The notes under the pieces are model-generated. The model did no database searches. It was not told the DNA's origin and saw only the letters and a list, made by a program, of their open reading frames with translations. A DNA stretch of 10,727 nt from an uncultured Rhodobiaceae bacterium. Its GTDB lineage: Archaea > Thermoplasmatota > Poseidoniia > Poseidoniales > Poseidoniaceae. The stretch spans positions 1 through 10,727 of the forward strand of contig CALDQY010000224.1 of NCBI GenBank assembly GCA_937911445.1, in the 5' to 3' direction. The position numbers and the translations under genes were made by a program. Below are positions 6,278-10,727 of the stretch, in pieces; the first letter of the stretch is position 1; each line of letters starts with the position of its first letter.

Positions 6278-7183
6278 ATGGGGTTCTTCCGCAACACAAT
6301 CGCACTTGCGTTTGTTGCAACCTTGTTGTTCTATTTCGCGACTGTTGGTGAAATGCAAGAGAACCAGCAGTGGATTGTCATCGGGGTCATGGTCGTTCTT
6401 GGTTTGGTCTTCATCCTCTCCGGAACGCCAGATTTCGAACTACCTGCACAGCCGATTGTTGAATCGAAAACGGTGGAAGCAGTCAGTGCCTCCTCCTCTG
6501 AGGCAGTCTCGGAAGATGAAACAGAAACGACACCGTCCGAGCCAACCAAGACCATGTCGCTCAAAGAGCGCAAAGCTGCAAAGATTCTCGCTGCACAGCA
6601 AGCACAACAAGCAGCCATGGCTGCGACCAACGATGACAAAGAGGACCCGATGGATGTCCTGCCGATTGTTGAGGTGGAAACAGTTCACGTTGCAGACGAA
6701 TACGTCGTCGAGGTTAGTCCTGAATCCGTCGAAGAAGCAGACATTCAGGCTACAGTCAAGGAACGTGCCTCGCGTCACAGTGAAATTCGAGCACGAATCG
6801 AAGCTCGCCGACGTTCTCAGATGGCTGACATCCGAGCATCAACCTCACGAATGTGGGAAGAGAACGTCGTTCGAGAAGACCTCGTTGCCGTTTTGCAAAA
6901 CGAAGGGCACGGCCTTTCGGTTCTTGATGAGCCACTCAATCCAGACCCAGGGCACATCTATGGTGCGACCTTCATTCGAATCGATGACCAACGGATTCTC
7001 AAATATCGATCGCAACTCGATGTTGGGTTTGAAGCCGTGGCTTCAACACAAGATGCTCCAGAGCCCGCCCTTCCAGCACTTCCACCACTGATTGGACCAG
7101 ACGGTAATCCGCTCCCACTTCCCGACCTGCCAAGCCCATCTGGAGCATTGGCGGCATTGAAGATGGAAATGGATGAAGATTGA
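6278..7183 (+). CDS. Unrecognised membrane-anchored protein with two N-terminal helices and a long charged tail
   Basis: I do not recognise a family. From ATG 6278 there are 301 residues. Two hydrophobic helices (about 6-22 and 33-49) form a hairpin at the N-terminus. An acidic, Ser/Glu/Thr-rich linker follows (60-92), then a Lys/Ala/Gln-rich helix, SLKERKAAKILAAQQAQQAA (94-113), and an acidic stretch (119-158). A strongly basic helix at about 160-190 (KERASRHSEIRARIEARRRS) precedes a compact, possibly folded part (190-252) containing HIYGATFIRIDDQRILKYRS. The end is Pro/Leu-rich (263-288) with an acidic Met/Asp tail. The helix hairpin with a long soluble tail suggests a membrane-tethered scaffold or adaptor; that is inference only. 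It sits between the HAM1 gene and the CPBP protease, whose start is coupled to its stop. GTG 6269 and TTG 6260 are alternative starts. Confidence 0.7.
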   Translation: MGFFRNTIALAFVATLLFYFATVGEMQENQQWIVIGVMVVLGLVFILSGTPDFELPAQPIVESKTVEAVSASSSEAVSEDETETTPSEPTKTMSLKERKAAKILAAQQAQQAAMAATNDDKEDPMDVLPIVEVETVHVADEYVVEVSPESVEEADIQATVKERASRHSEIRARIEARRRSQMADIRASTSRMWEENVVREDLVAVLQNEGHGLSVLDEPLNPDPGHIYGATFIRIDDQRILKYRSQLDVGFEAVASTQDAPEPALPALPPLIGPDGNPLPLPDLPSPSGALAALKMEMDED

Positions 7184-7185
7184 GG
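7182..7185 (+). promoter_or_regulatory. Shine-Dalgarno GAGG overlapping the upstream stop
   Basis: GAGG overlaps the TGA stop at 7181-7183 and lies 7 bases before ATG 7193. This is the same TGAGGCTTG junction as at 283-291, and it favours ATG 7193 over the in-frame TTG at 7187. Confidence 0.5.
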
Positions 7186-7192
7186 CTTGTGG

Positions 7193-7903
7193 ATGGAAGC
7201 ACTCGTTCAATCCACACGGAACGAAAAACGACGTGCTTTGATTGGCCTGCTTCTCGTCGGAATAGCACCCACCGTTTCTGTTGTCACAGGTTTTGCACTG
7301 AAAGCAGGCCTGATTGCTGCCGTTGTGTTTGTTCTCACCAAGATGTGGATGTTCGGTTTGCCTGCCTATTGGTACACCAAGGTCGAAGGAGGTGAGCGCT
7401 CCTATTCTATGCCTGAACATGGGGGTTGGATGGTATCAACTCTGCTCGGCATAGGCATGGCTGTTGTGATTGCAATCGCTTATTTCATTCTTGGAGATAT
7501 GCTGTTACGCAACGAAGATTTGTATGAGATTCTTGACCCATTCGGCCTCACAGTTCCATGGAAACTGGCTCTTGGAATTCTTTTCTGGATTTTCATCAAT
7601 TCGGTCTTGGAAGAGTATGTGTTCCGCTGGTTCATTACCTCAAAATTGGAACAACTGATGGGAGGGAAGTGGCTCCCAATCCTCCTTTCTGCTGGAATTT
7701 TCACGTTGCATCATACCATTGCTCTGGCTTTCTTCATCGATCCACTCGGGAATGCACTGGCGTCTCTCGGTGTGTTCATTGGAGGTGTCATCTTCTCATG
7801 GATTTACGTACAATATCGCAGCGTGTGGGTTGCTTGGGTTGCTCACGCCATTGCGGACGTTGCCATCTTTGCCATTGCGTGGCACATGATCGTCGGCTTC
7901 TGA
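7193..7903 (+). CDS. CPBP (CAAX/Rce1-type) intramembrane metalloprotease
   Basis: A 236-residue polytopic membrane protein of the CPBP/Abi family, the glutamate-type intramembrane proteases that include eukaryotic Rce1. The three catalytic motifs are complete: EEYVFR (140-145; E140, E141, R145), FTLHHT (170-175; H173 or H174) and HAIAD (218-222; H218, D222). About six to seven hydrophobic helices are visible, the first pair before residue 62 and the catalytic ones from about 124 on. Archaeal members have diverse, mostly unknown substrates; a CAAX substrate should not be assumed. The start codon lies 12 bases after the first base of the previous gene's stop, so the two are probably translationally coupled. 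That makes the unrecognised membrane-anchored neighbour a candidate partner or substrate, which is inference. The stop abuts the convergent crotonase gene with no gap. Confidence 0.92.
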   Translation: MEALVQSTRNEKRRALIGLLLVGIAPTVSVVTGFALKAGLIAAVVFVLTKMWMFGLPAYWYTKVEGGERSYSMPEHGGWMVSTLLGIGMAVVIAIAYFILGDMLLRNEDLYEILDPFGLTVPWKLALGILFWIFINSVLEEYVFRWFITSKLEQLMGGKWLPILLSAGIFTLHHTIALAFFIDPLGNALASLGVFIGGVIFSWIYVQYRSVWVAWVAHAIADVAIFAIAWHMIVGF

Positions 7904-8746
7904 TCACTTGTGCTTCCATTCAGCCTTCTCTCGGTTGAGGAAGGCTTTGACACCGATTTCCTTGTCTTCGGTATCGAACAAACCAGCGAAGGCTTTGGCT
8001 TCGGTTGCCACGCCTTCGGTCAATCCTTCATCGAGAGCAGATCGCATGGTTTCCTTGGCCACACGGAGTGTGTTGCTCGATTTGCTCGCAATCAAAGAAG
8101 CCATATCCATCGTTCTCTGTTTCAATTCTTCAGCTTCTACAACATGGTTGACAAGACCAATTCGATGTGCTTCATCAGCCGCAATCATTTCTCCGGTGTA
8201 CACCATTTCCAAGGCTTTTCCATAACCGAGCAATGAGACAAGTCGCTGGGTACCACCGTATCCTGGAATCAGTCCAAGGTTGATCTCAGGGGTTCCGAAT
8301 TTCGATCGTGAACTTGCGATTCGAATGTCGCAAGAACAAGCAACTTCGAGACCTCCTCCAAGAGCAAAACCATCGACCATGGCAATGGTCGGCTTACTCA
8401 TGTTCCACAATGCTTCAATGGCATTATCGGTGAATTTGACCGTAATTTCCTCGCTGCCAGCACCAAGAAATTCTGTGATGTCAGCACCTGCAACGAAGGC
8501 GTTTGGTTTTGCTCGCTTTCCTTCTTCTGGAATGAGAGGTTGAGCACCTGTGACTACGATGCAACGAACAGCATCTTCGGATTCTGCCCATGCGACCATG
8601 GCTTTCATGGCCGACGTGACATCTGCGTTCAATGCATTCAATTTGTTGGGTCGATTGATCGTCACCAAAGCAACAACTGTACCATCATCGCATGCGTCAA
8701 CTGGTAGTGTTTCAATCGTCAAAACGTCGTCTTGAGGGGGCGTCAT
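7904..8746 (-). CDS. Enoyl-CoA hydratase/isomerase (crotonase) family protein
   Basis: A 280-residue crotonase-fold enzyme acting on acyl-CoA thioesters. The oxyanion-hole segments FVAGADI (84-90) and ALGGGLEVACSCDI (128-141) are intact. Both catalytic glutamates of the hydratase subfamily are present: E134 in GGGLEV and E154 in GTPEINLGLIPGYGGTQRL. A true enoyl-CoA hydratase in fatty-acid or amino-acid breakdown is therefore the leading call, though related lyases and isomerases cannot be excluded. The loop before FVAGAD is longer than usual: TGAQPLIPEEGKRAKPN instead of a short TGAGRA-like turn. ATG 8746 was chosen; an upstream ATG at 8788 adds 14 residues that do not resemble the family and would reach into the 8782-8802 inverted repeat. 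No other beta-oxidation gene is nearby. It is divergent from the ABC transporter genes and its stop abuts the CPBP stop (TGA|TCA). Confidence 0.93.
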   Translation of the reverse strand: MTPPQDDVLTIETLPVDACDDGTVVALVTINRPNKLNALNADVTSAMKAMVAWAESEDAVRCIVVTGAQPLIPEEGKRAKPNAFVAGADITEFLGAGSEEITVKFTDNAIEALWNMSKPTIAMVDGFALGGGLEVACSCDIRIASSRSKFGTPEINLGLIPGYGGTQRLVSLLGYGKALEMVYTGEMIAADEAHRIGLVNHVVEAEELKQRTMDMASLIASKSSNTLRVAKETMRSALDEGLTEGVATEAKAFAGLFDTEDKEIGVKAFLNREKAEWKHK

Positions 8747-8781
8747 ACAAATCGCAAGTGAAGGAAGTTCAAGAGTCCACC

Positions 8782-8802
8782 GATGCACCGCTTACGTGCA
8801 TC
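8782..8802. repeat. Perfect inverted repeat GATGCAC-N7-GTGCATC, candidate operator
   Basis: Seven-base perfect arms (8782-8788 and 8796-8802) with a seven-base spacer. Its centre is about 46 bases from the crotonase start (8746) and 49 bases from the ABC ATPase start (8841), so it sits almost midway in a 94-base divergent gap. The 14-base centre-to-centre half-site spacing is larger than one helical turn. A homodimeric regulator or an RNA hairpin could use it; no regulator gene is next to it. Confidence 0.45.
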
Positions 8803-8840
8803 AAGCAAGCAATGAAAACCTCCAGTTGATTCGTGAGTAT

Positions 8841-9623
8841 ATGGGCGATGATGCACAACCTCTCGTACGCGCAATCGACATGGGAAAGCGATACGGCGAG
8901 TTCGTTGCCCTACACCCATTGAACGTTGAAGTTCATTCGGGTGAATTCTTTGGCGTTTTTGGACCCAACGGTGCTGGAAAATCCACATTCATCAAGCTCC
9001 TCACTGGCCAACTGCAACCATCGATCGGTCAAATCGAAGTCTTGGGTGTTGATGCCAAGCAATCGCCTCAGAAACTCAAGGCCAACATTGGTATTGTTCC
9101 CGAATCGGAATCACCACCCTCGTTCCTGACACCAACAGAGTTCCTTCAATTCGTCGCTCGATTACGAGGGCTGGATGATCTTGATGAGAAGGTTGAGTAC
9201 TGGCTCGATTGGTTCGGTTTGCAAGAAAAGCGTGATACAATGTGCAAGGACCTGTCAAAAGGGCAGCGGCAGAAGGTCATGCTCGCATCAGCCTTCATCC
9301 ACAAGCCCAAGTTGTTGTTTTTGGACGAGCCGTTCGCCAATCTTGATCCCATTTATCAGAGAAAATGTAGGGAGTGGTTGCTCGACCATGTCGCAAATGG
9401 GGGGACCATCTTCCTCTGTTCGCACGTCCTTGAGATGGCTGAACGTATGTGCAATCGAATGGCCATCATCAACCACGGACGAGTCCTCGCCGCTGGAACG
9501 GTCTCCGGTTTGAAAGAATCAGATGACGAGACATTGGAGGATGTATTCATTCGCCTCGTCGGTCATTCCATCGAAGAAGTGGAACGTCAAACAGAAGAAG
9601 GAATCAACGCAGAGGAGGAGTGA
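8841..9623 (+). CDS. ABC transporter ATP-binding protein (ABC-2 exporter type)
   Basis: A 260-residue nucleotide-binding subunit on the cytoplasmic face of an ABC transporter. All motifs are present: Walker A GPNGAGKST (41-49), Q-loop region IGIVPESES (83-91), signature LSKGQRQKV (138-146), Walker B KLLFLDEP (157-164), D-loop NLDP (167-170) and switch histidine H195 in LCSHVLEMAE. The Q-loop Gln position is Glu (VPE), as in many ABC-2 exporter ATPases of the CcmA/NatA group. The tail (about 225-260) is acidic and helical. ATG 8841 was chosen because the ATPase fold begins soon after it; GTG 8796 would add 15 residues but falls inside the inverted repeat. The next gene, an ABC-2 permease, starts 2 bases after the stop. 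The transported substrate cannot be told. Confidence 0.95.
   Translation: MGDDAQPLVRAIDMGKRYGEFVALHPLNVEVHSGEFFGVFGPNGAGKSTFIKLLTGQLQPSIGQIEVLGVDAKQSPQKLKANIGIVPESESPPSFLTPTEFLQFVARLRGLDDLDEKVEYWLDWFGLQEKRDTMCKDLSKGQRQKVMLASAFIHKPKLLFLDEPFANLDPIYQRKCREWLLDHVANGGTIFLCSHVLEMAERMCNRMAIINHGRVLAAGTVSGLKESDDETLEDVFIRLVGHSIEEVERQTEEGINAEEE
9614..9618 (+). promoter_or_regulatory. Shine-Dalgarno GGAGG inside the end of the ABC ATPase gene
   Basis: GGAGG, part of the codons for the final Glu run of the ATPase, lies 7 bases before ATG 9626. The site fixes the permease start and couples its translation to the ATPase. Confidence 0.7.
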
Positions 9624-9625
9624 TC

Positions 9626-10727
9626 ATGCCCGCCTCCAGCATTGTCTCTCGCGATTGGGATGATGTTGTTGGAACCTACGACGGCACAGCATCTTCGTCA
9701 CTTGGAACTTCAACCGGCGGCGTGAAATTGCTCGAACCCCAGCGTGGTTTTGCTGCCTTTTCGACCACGTTCCGTTACATGTTCCGAGAAGAATGGAGAG
9801 AAAACATCGACTTTGCAAAGAAGCGACAGGTCGTCTTGTTCCCGCTGCTCTTAACGCTCGTCACCATGGTTACAACCGTAGGGTTGCAATTCCTTGTGGG
9901 CGACTCTGCAGCACAATCCTCCGGTATGGATGCGAAATCGTTCACATGGGACCAACTTCGATTTGCTTTGCACCTACCTCTTTTGTTCTTCAGCCTTGGA
10001 ATGGGAACGTTTGCGTTCCGAGGCCGTGAGGCGATATCACAACGTGATGGCAACAAGAACCACCTCATTGCAGCACCAGCCATACAACCGTTGCCAAACT
10101 CAATGGCCCACTACGCCTTTTTCGTCAAGGAATTGGTCTACTACGCTTTGTTGATCCTGACTCCTATCATTCTAGGAATGGCACTTGGAATCATCCTCGG
10201 TGAATTTGGCGCCATCACGACACCTCTCAAGTGGTCTTCCTTGCCATGGACCTGGTTGGCAATGTTTACCACCATTGCCCAAGGCCTTGCCATCTCGTTT
10301 CTTGCCTCCTCGCTGTGGATGCGAGGTCGCCCTTTCACCATTGTGGGCCCGATTCTGATTGTGTTCCTTGGAATTGCGGTGGGTATTGGCCTTATCGATA
10401 TCGATCTAGGCCTGTGGGGTCTTGCCATTCAACGCGAACAGGCGCTTTGGATTGTTATAGCTGCGTTGATTGGATGTGCACTCGTAGGCTTGCTTTCTGC
10501 TGTACTCATTCTCGATGATTTTGAGGCTAAGGTCATCGAACATGCTGATCTTTTCGAACCCTTCTACCGTCGCTTGAACTTCCTCGGGCGAGGCGAAGTA
10601 CGGCTTCTCGTTGCTAAGGAATTCGTCGATCTACGTCGTTCAGGAGCACTAAAGAAAATGACTGTCTCTTACTCCATTCCGCTTCTTGTCCTTCTCGGAA
10701 TGGCATGGTTGGTCGACTTCGCCGAAG
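9626..10727 (+). CDS. ABC-2 type permease, probably a tandem-fused double unit; 3' part outside window
   Basis: The first 367 residues of a polytopic permease paired with the ABC ATPase just upstream. After a soluble N-terminus (1-67), containing the amphipathic entry segment FRYMFREEWRENIDFAKKRQ (49-68), come about six hydrophobic helices: near 69-90, 112-131, 172-192, 208-231, 237-258 and 273-296. The segment FRGREAISQRDGNKNHLIAAPAIQPLP (131-157) is the cytoplasmic REREEGTxExLLxSPI-like motif of ABC-2 exporters, in diverged form. After the sixth helix a second amphipathic entry segment appears, VRLLVAKEFVDLRRSGALKK (325-344), followed by a new hydrophobic helix (349-363). A complete six-helix unit followed by a repeat of its beginning suggests two permease halves fused in one chain. 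The gene is open at the window end, so the second half cannot be confirmed here. Confidence 0.88.
   Translation, partial: MPASSIVSRDWDDVVGTYDGTASSSLGTSTGGVKLLEPQRGFAAFSTTFRYMFREEWRENIDFAKKRQVVLFPLLLTLVTMVTTVGLQFLVGDSAAQSSGMDAKSFTWDQLRFALHLPLLFFSLGMGTFAFRGREAISQRDGNKNHLIAAPAIQPLPNSMAHYAFFVKELVYYALLILTPIILGMALGIILGEFGAITTPLKWSSLPWTWLAMFTTIAQGLAISFLASSLWMRGRPFTIVGPILIVFLGIAVGIGLIDIDLGLWGLAIQREQALWIVIAALIGCALVGLLSAVLILDDFEAKVIEHADLFEPFYRRLNFLGRGEVRLLVAKEFVDLRRSGALKKMTVSYSIPLLVLLGMAWLVDFAE

Noticed and set aside
6306..7091. 261-residue frame overlapping the unrecognised membrane protein
   Set aside because: It is in the +1-shifted frame of a gene with a sensible anchor and helix pattern. Its own product is a Ser/Arg/Pro-rich shadow and it lacks a ribosome site.
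8796..8840. GTG start 15 codons upstream for the ABC ATPase
   Set aside because: It falls on the inverted repeat, lacks a Shine-Dalgarno and adds residues not needed for the fold; ATG 8841 was preferred.
1..10727. Defence island, prophage, CRISPR or insertion sequence
   Set aside because: No transposase, integrase, terminal repeats, direct-repeat array or known defence gene motifs were seen; the CPBP protease alone is not evidence of a defence system.

Overview
The window looks like a gene-dense stretch of a mid-GC archaeal chromosome. The clearest archaeal marker is a stand-alone Bud32 (Kae1-associated) kinase. It sits among bacterial-type housekeeping genes: Mrp/NBP35 with DUF971, a Bacillus-type NadA, RdgB/HAM1, CrcB, a crotonase and a CPBP protease. 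Shine-Dalgarno motifs of the GGAGG kind precede several genes. This mix, with the compact layout, best fits marine Euryarchaeota such as Marine Group II (Candidatus Poseidoniales). That assignment is inference from gene content; no rRNA or other phylogenetic marker is present.

Layout. 1-648 (+): the 3' end of an Mrp/NBP35 Fe-S carrier ATPase, coupled to a small DUF971 zinc-type protein. 725-2821 (+): a large membrane protein joining a PAP2-type lipid phosphatase/phosphotransferase domain to a propeller-like external domain. 2790-3473 (-): bud32, whose 3' end overlaps the PAP2 gene by 32 bases. 3607-4713 (+): nadA. 4714-5543 (-): crcB followed by a small ferritin-like gene. 5628-7903 (+): a HAM1/RdgB nucleotide-cleansing enzyme, an unrecognised two-helix membrane-anchored protein, and a CPBP membrane protease, closely spaced and probably one operon. 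7904-8746 (-): an enoyl-CoA hydratase/isomerase family enzyme. 8841-10727 (+): an ABC ATPase and its ABC-2 permease, which runs off the window.

Coding density is extreme. Three convergent gene pairs meet with a 32-base overlap, zero bases and zero bases, leaving no room for intergenic terminators. The divergent gaps (about 133, 84 and 94 bases) are the only obvious regulatory spaces. The last holds a perfect 7-7-7 inverted repeat placed almost exactly midway between the two start codons. There is no gene-free stretch over 300 bases. I saw no tRNA, rRNA, CRISPR array, insertion sequence or phage gene.

I do not see an obvious new multi-gene system. The points most worth a second look are the PAP2-propeller fusion, the unrecognised 301-residue protein between HAM1 and the CPBP protease, the ferritin-like protein with two serines where iron ligands are expected, the Cys4 version of the DUF971 metal site, and an ABC-2 permease that appears to be two permease units fused in tandem.
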